From Streptomyces sp. RFCAC02 (GTDB taxonomy: Bacteria; Actinomycetota; Actinomycetes; Streptomycetales; Streptomycetaceae): DNA of 64,000 nt. Position 1 is the first letter of the stretch. Each line of letters opens with the position of its first letter. The notes under the pieces are model-generated. The model did not search any database. It had not been told where the DNA came from and saw only the letters and a program-made list of their open reading frames with translations. Where the stretch lies: the NCBI RefSeq assembly GCF_004193175.1, contig NZ_SAUH01000001.1, forward strand, positions 2,645,501 through 2,709,500, in the 5' to 3' direction. Both the position numbers and the translations under genes were made by a program. Of the stretch, positions 51,145 through 60,179 are shown one piece after another.

Positions 51145-51680
51145 GCGCCGCTCCCCGCGCCGCCGTCGCGCTCCTCGCGCCCGGCCGTACGGCGGGCGGC
51201 GGTCAGCTCCTTGGGCTCCTCGGCGGCCGGGTCGAGCGGCGGCGGTTCGGGGACCGTCCACATCCAGGCGCGGAGCCGGTCGCGTTCGTGGGTCAGGTCA
51301 CGGATGTCCGTCTCGGCGTACTCGAACTCCGGCGACCAGAACAGGGCGTCGAACGGGCAGACCTCGACACAGATCCCGCAGTACATGCACAGCGCGAAGT
51401 CGATGGCGAACCGGTCGAGGACGTTGCGGCTGCGCTCCCGCCCGCCGGGCGCGGCCGGCGGCAGCGTCTCCTTGTGGGAGTCGATGTAGATGCACCAGTC
51501 GGGGCACTCGCGGGCGCACAGCATGCAGACCGTGCAGTTCTCCTCGAACAGCGCGATGACGCCCCGGCTGCGCGGCGGCAGCGCGGGCTGCGTCTCCGGG
51601 TACTGCTGGGTGACGGCCCGCCGGGTCATGGCGCGCAGCGTGATGGCGAGCCCCTTGGCGAGGCCGGAACCGGGAGTCAT
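51141..51680 (-). CDS. nuoI: NADH-quinone oxidoreductase subunit I, two [4Fe-4S] clusters
   Basis: The 179-residue ferredoxin-like subunit has two CxxCxxCxxxCP motifs: Cys49, 52, 55 and 59 ([12 protein letters not shown]) and Cys98, 101, 104 and 108 ([12 protein letters not shown]). They carry clusters N6a and N6b on the way to subunit B. A longer inter-cluster insert ([20 protein letters not shown]) and a charged C-tail are present. In an operon without the NADH module, this subunit is the natural entry point for electrons from ferredoxin. ATG 51678-51680 overlaps nuoH by 4 nt. Confidence 0.95.
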   Translation of the reverse strand: MTPGSGLAKGLAITLRAMTRRAVTQQYPETQPALPPRSRGVIALFEENCTVCMLCARECPDWCIYIDSHKETLPPAAPGGRERSRNVLDRFAIDFALCMYCGICVEVCPFDALFWSPEFEYAETDIRDLTHERDRLRAWMWTVPEPPPLDPAAEEPKELTAARRTAGREERDGGAGSGA

Positions 51681-52636
51681 GCGGTCACCACCCTGACGAT
51701 GCCGGTCAGCGCGAGCTGCGCCAGCGCGAGCGGGACGAGCACCGTCCACGCGAACTTCTGGATCTGGTCGGCCCGCAGCCGGGGCCACGCGACGCGCGCC
51801 CAGATGACGGCGAAGCTGAGCGCGCCGGTCTTCAGCAGCATCCACAGCGGCCCGAGCCGGTCGGCGGCCGGACCGTGCCAGCCGCCGAGGAAGAGGACGG
51901 CCGTCAGCGCGGAGACGACGACGATGCCGGCGTACTCGGCGAGCAGGAAGAGCGCGAACCGCAGGCCGGAGTACTCGGTGTAGGCGCCGAAGATGATCTC
52001 CTCGGGCGCGACGGGCGCGTCGAACGGCGGACGCTGCAGTTCGGCGAGACCGGCGGTGAAGAACACGGCACCGCCCACGAGCTGCCACGGCACCCACCAC
52101 CAGGAGAAGCCGTCGAGGATGCCGGGGAGGCTGAGGGTCCCGGCGGCCATGGCGACGGAGGCGGCGGTCAGGATCAGCGGCAGCTCGTACGCCATGAGCT
52201 GGGCGGCGGCGCGCAGGCCGCCGAGGAGCGCGTACTTGTTGGCGGACGCCCAGCCGGCCATGAGCGAGCCGAGGACGCCGATGCCGAGGACGGCGAGGAC
52301 GAAGAAGATCCCGGCGTCCACGGCCTGGCCGACGAGCCCGTCGGGGCCGATGGGGATGGCGACGAGGACGACGAGGTACGGGACGAGCGCGACGGCCGGC
52401 GCGAGCTGGAAGACCCGGCGGTCCGCGCCGGCGGGCACCGTGTCCTCCTTCTGGGCGAATTTCACGCCGTCGGCGACGAGCTGTGCCCAGCCGTGGAAGC
52501 CGCCCGCGTGCATCGGGCCGAGGCGGCCCTGCATGTGGGCCATGACCTTGTGCTCGGCCTGGCCGACGAGGAGCGGCAGGACGAGGAACGCGACCAGGAC
52601 GGCGGCAAGCCGGACCAGGACATCGGTGACGTCCAT
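51677..52636 (-). CDS. nuoH: NADH-quinone oxidoreductase subunit H
   Basis: The 319-residue membrane subunit has [30 protein letters not shown], the quinone-chamber loop [28 protein letters not shown], and the acidic [32 protein letters not shown] segment. These residues are diagnostic for NuoH and link the quinone site to the proton channels. Eight helices are expected. ATG 52634-52636 overlaps the nuoC stop by one nucleotide. No nuoD, E, F or G gene lies between nuoC and nuoH, as would be expected in a complete 14-gene operon. Confidence 0.95.
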   Translation of the reverse strand: MDVTDVLVRLAAVLVAFLVLPLLVGQAEHKVMAHMQGRLGPMHAGGFHGWAQLVADGVKFAQKEDTVPAGADRRVFQLAPAVALVPYLVVLVAIPIGPDGLVGQAVDAGIFFVLAVLGIGVLGSLMAGWASANKYALLGGLRAAAQLMAYELPLILTAASVAMAAGTLSLPGILDGFSWWWVPWQLVGGAVFFTAGLAELQRPPFDAPVAPEEIIFGAYTEYSGLRFALFLLAEYAGIVVVSALTAVLFLGGWHGPAADRLGPLWMLLKTGALSFAVIWARVAWPRLRADQIQKFAWTVLVPLALAQLALTGIVRVVTA

Positions 52637-53589
52637 CAGCGCTCACCGTCCTCGGGGGTGCCGGAGTCCCCGGGAGCGTCCGGCGTGTCGGGGGAGCCGC
52701 CGTCCTCGTCGCGCGGCTGTGCCCACGGGGTGTCGCCGGCCCGGCCGCGCCGGGCGGGCCGGTCGGACGCGGGGTCGTCGCCGGACGGACGCTGACTGGC
52801 CGAACCCCCCGAGGCCGACCGCATGCGCCGCGCCGGACGCGCCGCCGTCTCCTCCGACGCACCCTCACCCGCCGGGCGCTGACTCGCCGAACCCCCCGAG
52901 GCCGACCGCATGCGCCGCGCCGGACGCGCCGCCGTCTCCTCCGGCGCGGCATCGGCGGCCGGACGGGCACGGCGTGCGGGGCGGGCGGCGGCGTCACCGC
53001 TCCGGGCGGGGAGCTGCCCCTTGCGGGGACCCCACTCGTTCGGGTCGGGCACACCGGGCGGGAGCGCCTGGCGCCGCCGGGGCGCGCCGTGCTCCGACTC
53101 GCCCGGCTCCTTGGCACCGGGCCACGCCTTGGCGACGCGCGCGGCCAGCACGAAGTCCTTCCGCAGCGGGTGGCCCTCGAAGCCGTCGGGCAGCAGGAGG
53201 GGCGCGGGCCCCGGGTGGCCGGGGAAGTCGATGCCGAACATCTCCCGCGTCTCGCGCTCGTGCCACGCCGCGCCCGCGTACACGTCCGTGGCGGACGGCA
53301 GCGACGGGTCCTCGTGCGCGACGGCCGTGCGCAGCAGCAGCCGCAGCATCGGCCGCCCCTCCCCCGGCAGCGCAACGACGTGGGCGCACACGCGGAAGCC
53401 GTCCGGTTCGTCGACGGCGCTCAGCCAGTCGAAGAACGTGCAGCCGAGGCGGTCACGGGCGGTCCGCAGCGCGTCCGGCCAGGCGGCGGGAGGCACGTCC
53501 ACCGTCAGGACCCCGTACGCCTCGGACGCCTCGGCGCCCGGACCGAACAACTCGGCCGCCCCGCCGGGCAGCCCGCCGTGCCCCGTCAC
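52636..53589 (-). CDS. nuoC: NuoC-like subunit with a repeated low-complexity C-terminal tail
   Basis: The first 170 residues match the 30-kDa subunit: [20 protein letters not shown], then [22 protein letters not shown] and [19 protein letters not shown]. No NuoD domain follows. The remaining 145 residues are Ala/Arg/Ser/Pro-rich, with a 29-residue segment containing [20 protein letters not shown] repeated twice in tandem (87-bp DNA repeat), and an acidic end [20 protein letters not shown]. The tail is strongly basic in the middle and probably disordered. GTG 53587-53589 overlaps nuoB (GTGA). Confidence 0.9.
   Translation of the reverse strand: MTGHGGLPGGAAELFGPGAEASEAYGVLTVDVPPAAWPDALRTARDRLGCTFFDWLSAVDEPDGFRVCAHVVALPGEGRPMLRLLLRTAVAHEDPSLPSATDVYAGAAWHERETREMFGIDFPGHPGPAPLLLPDGFEGHPLRKDFVLAARVAKAWPGAKEPGESEHGAPRRRQALPPGVPDPNEWGPRKGQLPARSGDAAARPARRARPAADAAPEETAARPARRMRSASGGSASQRPAGEGASEETAARPARRMRSASGGSASQRPSGDDPASDRPARRGRAGDTPWAQPRDEDGGSPDTPDAPGDSGTPEDGER
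52791..52945. repeat. 87-bp direct repeat inside nuoC
   Basis: A block of about 68 nt starting GCTGACT(G/C)GCCGAACC at 52791 recurs at 52878 with only two mismatches seen. It keeps the reading frame and duplicates 29 residues of the NuoC tail. Confidence 0.85.
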
Positions 53590-54182
53590 CGGCCGCCCTC
53601 CGTGCCGGTGCGGCCGGGGGGTGCCACCAGCGGGCTCGTCAGGGCCTCGGCGGACGCCGCCGGCACGGCGCCGAAGCGCGCGGCCATCCGCTCGTCGACG
53701 GACTCGGCGGCGATGCGTTCCTGGAGCTTCAGGATGCCCTGGAGCAGCGCCTCGGGGCGGGGCGGGCAGCCCGGCACGTACACGTCGACGGGGATGATCT
53801 GGTCGACGCCCTTGGTGACGGCGTAGCTGTCCCAGTAGGGGCCGCCGCAGTTCGCGCAGGCGCCGAACGAGATGACGTACTTGGGCTCGGGCATCTGCTC
53901 GTACAGGCGCTTCACGGCCGGGGCCATCTTGTCCGTGACGGTGCCGGAGACGATCATCAGGTCGGCCTGCCGCGGTCCGGGCGCGAACGGGATGACGCCG
54001 AGCCGGATGAAGTCGTGGCGCGCCATGGACGCCGCGATGAACTCGATGGCGCAGCAGGCGAGGCCGAAGTTGAAGACCCACAGGCTGTAGCGGCGGCCCC
54101 AGTTGAGAATGATCTTCAGGGGTTCGGGCGCGAGGCGCGCGAGCGGGCCGAGCCGGGGCGCGCGCACGGGGGTCAGGTCCAT
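53586..54182 (-). CDS. nuoB: NADH-quinone oxidoreductase subunit B, cluster N2
   Basis: The 198-residue subunit carries the four ligands of the terminal [4Fe-4S] cluster N2: the adjacent pair Cys43-Cys44 (LACCAIEF), Cys109 ([16 protein letters not shown]) and Cys139 ([15 protein letters not shown]). The first 35 residues contain the usual amphipathic lead. A C-terminal extension of about 40 residues is unusual and Ala/Gly-rich. Its ATG (54180-54182) lies inside the nuoA 3' end (10-nt overlap). In a normal complex I its quinone site is completed by NuoD, which is missing here. Confidence 0.95.
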   Translation of the reverse strand: MDLTPVRAPRLGPLARLAPEPLKIILNWGRRYSLWVFNFGLACCAIEFIAASMARHDFIRLGVIPFAPGPRQADLMIVSGTVTDKMAPAVKRLYEQMPEPKYVISFGACANCGGPYWDSYAVTKGVDQIIPVDVYVPGCPPRPEALLQGILKLQERIAAESVDERMAARFGAVPAASAEALTSPLVAPPGRTGTEGGR

Positions 54183-54544
54183 TCCAGTACGCCTTTCCGC
54201 CACGCGTAGAGGAGCCCGACGGCGAGGAAGCCGAGGAAGACGAACATCTCCACGAGCGTCGCCGCGCCGAAGCCGTCGCCGGCGAAGACCGTCGCCCACG
54301 GGAAGAGGAACACGGCGTCCACCGCGAAGATCACGTACAGGAACGCGTAGAGGTAGTACTTGATCTCGGTGTGCGCCCAGCCCTCGCCGACCGGGTCGAC
54401 GCCGCACTCGTACGGCAGCAGCTTCTCGGGTGTCGGGTCGGACGGCCGCAGCAGCGCGCCGGCGCCGAACGCGACCGCGACGAACAGCACACCGGCCACC
54501 GCGACCAGACCGACGACCGTGTAGCCGTGGAAGTAGTCGGGCAC
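54173..54544 (-). CDS. nuoA: NADH-quinone oxidoreductase subunit A
   Basis: The 123-residue protein has three membrane helices and the conserved loop [41 protein letters not shown], where the Glu-Cys-Gly segment and following residues lie near the quinone cavity. The start is GTG 54542-54544, with GGAGG 9 nt upstream. It is the first gene of the operon, and its promoter must lie in the 54,545-54,752 gap shared with the divergent sensor kinase. Confidence 0.94.
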   Translation of the reverse strand: MPDYFHGYTVVGLVAVAGVLFVAVAFGAGALLRPSDPTPEKLLPYECGVDPVGEGWAHTEIKYYLYAFLYVIFAVDAVFLFPWATVFAGDGFGAATLVEMFVFLGFLAVGLLYAWRKGVLEWT

Positions 54545-54752
54545 GTGCGCGCCTCCGCTGGGGACGGTGGGGGTGGGGCTGCACGGGAGTCTAGGCGCTC
54601 GTGCCGCCGTTGTGACCCACGGCGGCCGGGGCGCGGACGGGTGCGGGATGGTGGGGTTTTCCCCACCTCGGATTCTGCGCTGTGCACCATGGTCCGGGGC
54701 TGCCGGGTCGGACAGGCTTGGTCCAGGTCCCGACGCACGAAGGATGCACGCC

Positions 54753-56105
54753 ATGAACGCCGCCCCTCCCCCCGCTCCGCCGCACGCCGGCGAACGCGCC
54801 CCGGCGCGCGGCCGGATCGTGTCCCTGCTCGGCTCGCCGTTCCGGCCGCGCGCGCTGCTGGAGGGCGCCCACCTGCTGCTCAACCTGCCCGTGGGCATCG
54901 CCGGTTTCCTCATCGCCGTCGTCGGTCTTTCGGTGAGCGGCGCGCTGGTGATCACGTTCGTCGGGCTGCCGCTGCTCGCCGGCGTCCTGGTCCTGCTGCG
55001 GACCTTCTCCCATCTCGAACGGGCGCGGGCACGGGTGTTCCTCGGCGCCGACATCGCCGAGCCGGACCCGGTGGTGCCGCGCGCCGGCGGGCGGGGCGGG
55101 CTGCGGTGGCTCGGCTCGGTCCTCCGCAGCACGGCGTCCTGGCGGGCCGTGCTGTCCGCGCTGATCGGGCTGCCGTGGGGGGTCTTCAGCTTCACGGTGA
55201 CGGTGGCGTTCTGGGGGATGGGGCTCGGGCTCCTGACCTACCCGGTCACGTTCTGGATCCTGCGGGCCAACGGCGAGCCGGGCGCCGGCATCAATGTCGA
55301 CGGCGAGGGCGGCGGCTGGGTCTGGGACGACCCGTTCGAGCTGGCGATGACCGTGGTCGCCGGGCTGCTCGTCCTGCTGGCCGGCGCGCAGGTGATCCGG
55401 GGCGTCGCCGCCGTGGAACGCGCCCTCGCGCCGCTGCTGTTCGGCCCGTCGGCCGAGGGCGCCCGGGTCAGGCAGCTGGAGACGGACCGCGCGATCGTCG
55501 TCGACACCTCGGCCGCCGACCTGCGGCGCATCGAGCGGGACCTGCACGACGGGGCGCAGGCCCGGCTCGTCGCGCTGGCCATGGACCTCGGCCTCGCCAA
55601 GGAGAAGCTGACCTCCGACCCGGAGGCCGCCGCCCGCATGGTGGACGAGGCCCACGGCGAGGTGAAGCTCGCCCTCCAGGAGCTGCGGGACCTCGCGCGG
55701 GGCATCCACCCGGCGATCCTGACCGACCGGGGGCTCGGCCCGTCCCTGTCGCAGGTCGCGGCGCGCTGCACGGTGCCGGTGCGCGTGGAGGTCGAGCTGG
55801 GCGCGCGGCCGGCCGAGGCCATCGAGGGCATCGCCTACTTCACGGTCTCCGAACTGCTGCAGAACGTCAGCAAGCACAGCGGGGCGCGGCGCGCTGCGGT
55901 GGAGATCTGGCGGGCGGGCGACCGGCTGATGCTCCAGGTCATCGACGACGGGCGCGGCGGCGCCGACCCGGCCGCCGGGTCGGGGCTCGCGGGCCTCGCG
56001 GAGCGTCTCGCGGCCGTGGACGGGATGCTGGCGGTCGAGTCGCCGGCCGGGGGTCCCACCACGGTGACGGCCGCCCTGCCGTGGCGCGACCGGTCCGCCG
56101 GGTGA
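54753..56105 (+). CDS. sensor histidine kinase (NarL-type) with membrane sensor domain
   Basis: The 450-residue kinase starts at ATG 54753 with AAGGA 9 nt upstream. Its N-terminal half (35-230) holds about four membrane helices in the arrangement of the 'putative sensor' domain (EGAHLLLNLPVGIAGFLIAV; FSFTVTVAFWGMGLGLLTYP). A HisKA_3 box IERDLHDGAQARLVALAMDLG with the phospho-His follows at about 270, then HATPase boxes SELLQNVSKHSGA, DDGRGGAD and GSGLAGLAERLAAV. It is divergent from nuoA and followed 82 nt later by its response regulator, so it may control the nuo operon or korAB. Confidence 0.92.
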   Translation: MNAAPPPAPPHAGERAPARGRIVSLLGSPFRPRALLEGAHLLLNLPVGIAGFLIAVVGLSVSGALVITFVGLPLLAGVLVLLRTFSHLERARARVFLGADIAEPDPVVPRAGGRGGLRWLGSVLRSTASWRAVLSALIGLPWGVFSFTVTVAFWGMGLGLLTYPVTFWILRANGEPGAGINVDGEGGGWVWDDPFELAMTVVAGLLVLLAGAQVIRGVAAVERALAPLLFGPSAEGARVRQLETDRAIVVDTSAADLRRIERDLHDGAQARLVALAMDLGLAKEKLTSDPEAAARMVDEAHGEVKLALQELRDLARGIHPAILTDRGLGPSLSQVAARCTVPVRVEVELGARPAEAIEGIAYFTVSELLQNVSKHSGARRAAVEIWRAGDRLMLQVIDDGRGGADPAAGSGLAGLAERLAAVDGMLAVESPAGGPTTVTAALPWRDRSAG

Positions 56106-56187
56106 GCGGCGGACCGGCGTCCTGGCGGCCGGCGGATGAGATGCTGGCGGGCGGCACATCGAGGGAAGCGAACGGGGGGAGCGCACC

Positions 56188-56847
56188 GTGCGGGTCGTCA
56201 TCGCGGAGGACTCGGTCCTGCTCCGGGCGGGCCTGACGCGTCTGCTGAACGACCGGGGGCACGAGGTGGCCGCCGGTGTGGGGGACGGGGAGGCGCTGAT
56301 CGCCGCGGTCCGCGAGCTCGCCGCCGCCGGGACGCCGCCGGACGTGGTCGTGGCGGACGTGCGGATGCCGCCGACGCACACCGACGAGGGGGTGCGGGCG
56401 GCCGTCGCGCTGCGGCGGGACTTCCCCGGTCTCGGGGTCCTGGTCCTCTCGCAGTACGTCGAGGAGCAGTACGCGACGGAGCTGATCGCCGGGTCGAGCC
56501 GGGGTGTCGGGTACCTGCTGAAGGACCGGGTGGCGGACGTCGCGGAGTTCACCGAGGCCGTGGACCGCGTGGCGCAGGGGGGCACGGCGCTCGATCCCGA
56601 GGTGGTCGCGCAGCTCCTGGGCCGCAGCAGGAAACAGGACGCGATCACCGGTCTGACACCGAGGGAAAGGGAAGTCCTAGGTCTTATGGCCGAGGGGCGC
56701 ACGAACTCGGCGATCGCCCGGCAGCTCGTGGTGAGCCATGGCGCGGTGGAAAAGCATGTGAGCAACATCTTTTCGAAGCTCGGACTCTCGCAGAGTGACA
56801 CGGATCACCGGCGCGTTCTCGCCGTACTGCGCTATCTGAATTCCTGA
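56188..56847 (+). CDS. LuxR-type response regulator
   Basis: The 219-residue protein has a receiver domain (1-130; acidic pair ED8, phospho-Asp in VVVADVRMPPTHTDEG, Ser/Thr in LVLSQYVEEQYA, Lys in GYLLKDRVAD). It also has a LuxR helix-turn-helix (about 152-210; LTPREREVLGLMAEGRTNSAIARQL, then VEKHVSNIFSKLGL). GTG 56188 follows GGGGGGAG. It is the partner of the kinase just upstream. The pair is common in Streptomyces. Targets are unknown, but the flanking nuo and kor genes are candidates. Confidence 0.93.
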   Translation: MRVVIAEDSVLLRAGLTRLLNDRGHEVAAGVGDGEALIAAVRELAAAGTPPDVVVADVRMPPTHTDEGVRAAVALRRDFPGLGVLVLSQYVEEQYATELIAGSSRGVGYLLKDRVADVAEFTEAVDRVAQGGTALDPEVVAQLLGRSRKQDAITGLTPREREVLGLMAEGRTNSAIARQLVVSHGAVEKHVSNIFSKLGLSQSDTDHRRVLAVLRYLNS

Positions 56848-56990
56848 GCGGTACGGCACCCGCTCCGACCGGCGGGGAACCCCCGCGACACGGAGCGGAA
56901 CGCCTCCGTCCATCATGTGATCACCTGCAGGTAGGCCCCCCTTGCCCGCGTACCATGGCTGTCACGAGCCGCCTCAAGGAGGGCTAAGCA

Positions 56991-58922
56991 GTGACCACTG
57001 AGGTCGACCAGGCGAGCCAGGGGAATCCCGGGGACAGCGCCGGAGCCGCCAAGAACGTCCGGCGCCGGGACCGGGTGATCATCCGGTTCGCGGGCGATTC
57101 CGGCGATGGAATGCAGCTGACGGGCGACCGTTTCACGTCGGAGACCGCGTCGTTCGGTAATGACCTCGCCACCCTGCCGAACTTTCCCGCGGAAATCCGC
57201 GCACCCGCCGGGACCCTGCCGGGTGTGTCGTCCTTCCAGGTGCACTTCGCCGACCACGACATCCTGACGCCGGGCGACGCCCCCGATGTCCTGGTCGCGA
57301 TGAACCCGGCCGCCCTCAAGGCGAACCTCCCCGACGTCCCGCGCGGTGCCGAGATCATCGTCAACACCGACGAGTTCACCTCGCGCGCGATGACGAAGGT
57401 CGGCTTCGCGCAGGACCCGCTCACGGACGGCACCCTCGACGCGTACAGCGTCCACCGCGTCCCGCTGACGACGCTCACGGTGGAGGCGCTGAAGGGCTTC
57501 GACCTCACGCGGAAGGAGGCCGGGCGCTCGAAGAACATGTTCGCGCTCGGTCTGCTGTCGTGGATGTACCACCGGCCGACCGAGGGCACGGAGTCGTTCC
57601 TGCGGACCAAGTTCGCGAAGCGCCCGGAGATCGCCGAGGCCAACCTGACGGCGTTCCGCGCCGGCTGGAACTTCGGCGAGACCACCGAGGACTTCGCCGT
57701 CTCCTACGAGGTGGCGCCCGCCGCGTCCGCCTTCCCGGCCGGCACCTACCGCAACATCTCGGGGAACCTGGCGCTCTCCTACGGCCTCGTCGCCGCCGCG
57801 CAGCGCGCCGACCTGCCGCTGTACCTCGGCTCGTACCCCATCACGCCCGCGTCGGACATCCTGCACGAGCTGTCCAAGCACAAGAACTTCGGCGTGCGCA
57901 CCTTCCAGGCGGAGGACGAGATCGCCGGCATCGGCGCGGCGCTCGGCGCGGCGTTCGGCGGTTCGCTGGCCGTGACGACGACCTCGGGGCCCGGTGTGGC
58001 CCTGAAGTCGGAGACGATCGGCCTCGCCGTGTCGCTGGAACTGCCGCTGCTCGTCGTGGACATCCAGCGCGGCGGCCCGTCCACCGGCCTGCCCACCAAG
58101 ACGGAGCAGGCCGACCTGCTGCAGGCCATGTTCGGCCGGAACGGCGAGGCGCCCGTCCCGATCGTGGCGCCCGCGACGCCGGCCGACTGCTTCACGGCGG
58201 CGCTGGAGGCGGCCCGGATCGCCCTCACCCACCGGACGCCGGTCTTCCTCCTGTCGGACGGCTACCTGGCGAACGGTTCCGAGCCCTGGCGCATCCCGGA
58301 CACCGACGAGCTGCCGGACCTGCGGGTGCGGTTCGCGACCGGCCCGAACCACGAACTGGCCGACGGCACCGAGGTGTTCTGGCCCTACAAGCGCGACCCG
58401 GAGACGCTGGCCCGCCCGTGGGCCGTGCCCGGCACCCCCGGTCTCGAACACCGCATCGGCGGCATCGAGAAGCAGGACGGCACCGGCAACATCTCCTACG
58501 ACCCGGCGAACCACGACCACATGGTCCGCACCCGCCAGGCCAAGGTCGACGGCGTGCGCGTGCCGGACGTCGTCGTGGACGACCCGAGCGGCGCGCCCGG
58601 CGAGGGCGCGCAGACGCTGGTGCTGGGCTGGGGCTCGACGTACGGGCCGATCACGGCGGCGGTGCGGCGCATCCGCCGGGAGGGCGGGCGGATCGCCCAG
58701 CTCCACCTGCGGCACCTGAACCCCTTCCCCGCCAACCTGGGCGAGGTCCTGCGGGCGTACGACACCGTGCTGCTCCCCGAGATGAACCTCGGCCAGCTCG
58801 CGGTGCTGCTGCGGTCCCGCTACCTGGTCGATGTCCGGTCGATCACGCAGGTCACGGGCCTGCCGTTCAAGGCCGAGCAGCTCGCAACCGCGTTCAAGGA
58901 GGCTCTCTCCGATGACCACTGA
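56991..58922 (+). CDS. korA: 2-oxoacid:ferredoxin oxidoreductase, fused gamma-alpha subunit
   Basis: The 643-residue protein joins the gamma domain (about 28-215; RVIIRFAGDSGDGMQLTGDR, then FPAEIRAPAGTLPGVSSFQV) to the alpha domain (about 240-560; LYLGSYPITPASDILHELSK, AEDEIAGIGAALGAAFGGSL, TTTSGPGVALKSE) and a C-terminal TLVLGWGSTYGPITAAVRR region. It is the large subunit of an enzyme that oxidises 2-oxoglutarate or pyruvate with CoA and reduces ferredoxin. GTG 56991 is preceded by AAGGAGGG. It overlaps korB by 11 nt. Confidence 0.95.
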   Translation: MTTEVDQASQGNPGDSAGAAKNVRRRDRVIIRFAGDSGDGMQLTGDRFTSETASFGNDLATLPNFPAEIRAPAGTLPGVSSFQVHFADHDILTPGDAPDVLVAMNPAALKANLPDVPRGAEIIVNTDEFTSRAMTKVGFAQDPLTDGTLDAYSVHRVPLTTLTVEALKGFDLTRKEAGRSKNMFALGLLSWMYHRPTEGTESFLRTKFAKRPEIAEANLTAFRAGWNFGETTEDFAVSYEVAPAASAFPAGTYRNISGNLALSYGLVAAAQRADLPLYLGSYPITPASDILHELSKHKNFGVRTFQAEDEIAGIGAALGAAFGGSLAVTTTSGPGVALKSETIGLAVSLELPLLVVDIQRGGPSTGLPTKTEQADLLQAMFGRNGEAPVPIVAPATPADCFTAALEAARIALTHRTPVFLLSDGYLANGSEPWRIPDTDELPDLRVRFATGPNHELADGTEVFWPYKRDPETLARPWAVPGTPGLEHRIGGIEKQDGTGNISYDPANHDHMVRTRQAKVDGVRVPDVVVDDPSGAPGEGAQTLVLGWGSTYGPITAAVRRIRREGGRIAQLHLRHLNPFPANLGEVLRAYDTVLLPEMNLGQLAVLLRSRYLVDVRSITQVTGLPFKAEQLATAFKEALSDDH

Positions 58923-60027
58923 GATCACCCCCGACGCGGCCGGGCGGACGCGCACGGCGCTGTCCCTCGTCCCGGCGGCGGAGAAGCCGCAGTCGGCGAA
59001 GGACTTCAAGTCGGACCAGGAGGTCCGCTGGTGCCCCGGCTGCGGTGACTACGCGGTGCTCGCCGCGGTGCAGGGTTTCCTGCCGGAGCTGGGCGTCGCC
59101 CGGGAGAACATCGTCTTCGTCTCCGGCATCGGCTGCTCGTCCCGCTTCCCGTACTACATGAACACGTACGGCATGCACTCGATCCACGGGCGCGCGCCGG
59201 CCATCGCCACGGGTCTTGCGACGGCCCGCCGCGACCTGTCGGTGTGGGTCGTCACCGGTGACGGCGACGCGCTGTCCATCGGCGGCAACCACCTGATCCA
59301 CGCGCTGCGCCGCAATGTGAACCTGAAGATCCTGCTGTTCAACAACCGGATCTACGGCCTCACCAAGGGCCAGTACTCGCCGACGTCGGAGTCCGGCAAG
59401 ATCACGAAGTCCACGCCGATGGGTTCGCTCGACACCCCGTTCAACCCGGTGTCGCTCGCTCTCGGCGCGGAGGCGTCGTTCGTCGCCCGCACGGTGGACT
59501 CGGACCGCAAGCACCTGACGGGCGTGCTGCGGGCGGCGGCCGAGCACCGCGGCTCGGCGCTGGTCGAGATCTACCAGAACTGCAACATCTTCAACGACGG
59601 CGCGTTCGACCTGCTGAAGGACAAGCAGACGGCGCAGGAGGCCGTGATCCGCCTGGAGCACGGGCAGCCGATCCGGTTCGGCGCGCCGTGGGCCGAGGCG
59701 GACGGCGGTGACGGGCTCGGCAGCCGGGGCGTGGTCCGCGATCCGGCGACGGGCGAGCTGTCGGTGGTCGACGTGGCGGCCGAGGGCACGGCCGGTGTGC
59801 TCGTGCACGACGCGCACGCCGCCTCGCCGACGACGGCGTTCGCGCTGTCCCGCCTGGCCGACCCGCAGACGCTGCACCGGACGCCGATCGGCGTGTTCCG
59901 CAGCGCGGCGCGGCCCGCGTACGACGACCTGATGGCCGACCAGCTCGAACAGGCGGTCGAGCAGCGCGGCAAGGGCGACCTGGGCGCGCTGCTCGCCGGC
60001 GGCGACACCTGGACGGTCGTCGGCTGA
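58912..60027 (+). CDS. korB: 2-oxoacid:ferredoxin oxidoreductase, beta subunit
   Basis: The 371-residue subunit binds thiamine diphosphate and one [4Fe-4S] cluster. CPGCGDY gives Cys41 and Cys44, GIGCSSR gives Cys75, and a fourth Cys lies in IYQNCNIFNDG. The thiamine/Mg motif is GDGDALSIGGNH, with FNNRIYGLTKGQYSPTSESG closing it. AAGGAGG lies 9 nt before ATG 58912, which overlaps the korA end by 11 nt. Together with korA it makes acetyl- or succinyl-CoA and reduced ferredoxin in the cytoplasm. A strong hairpin terminator follows. Confidence 0.95.
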   Translation: MTTEITPDAAGRTRTALSLVPAAEKPQSAKDFKSDQEVRWCPGCGDYAVLAAVQGFLPELGVARENIVFVSGIGCSSRFPYYMNTYGMHSIHGRAPAIATGLATARRDLSVWVVTGDGDALSIGGNHLIHALRRNVNLKILLFNNRIYGLTKGQYSPTSESGKITKSTPMGSLDTPFNPVSLALGAEASFVARTVDSDRKHLTGVLRAAAEHRGSALVEIYQNCNIFNDGAFDLLKDKQTAQEAVIRLEHGQPIRFGAPWAEADGGDGLGSRGVVRDPATGELSVVDVAAEGTAGVLVHDAHAASPTTAFALSRLADPQTLHRTPIGVFRSAARPAYDDLMADQLEQAVEQRGKGDLGALLAGGDTWTVVG

Positions 60028-60063
60028 CACGGCACGCGGTTCCCCGCGCTCCCGCTCCACCCG

Positions 60064-60104
60064 TTCCCGCCCGTCCCGCCCTCCCCGGGCGGGGCGGGCG
60101 GGAA
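60064..60104 (+). terminator. hairpin terminator after korAB
   Basis: An 18-bp stem (TTCCCGCCCGTCCCGCCC at 60064-60081 with its complement at 60087-60104, one G-U pair) and a 5-nt loop TCCCC lie 37 nt beyond the korB stop. It is very stable and lacks a T-run. Confidence 0.75.
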
Positions 60105-60179
60105 TGACATGTCCGCGCTGCGGCGTTACCGTCGCGGTGGACGCGGCCCGATCGCCGGCCGCCCGCGGAAGGAGCAGGG

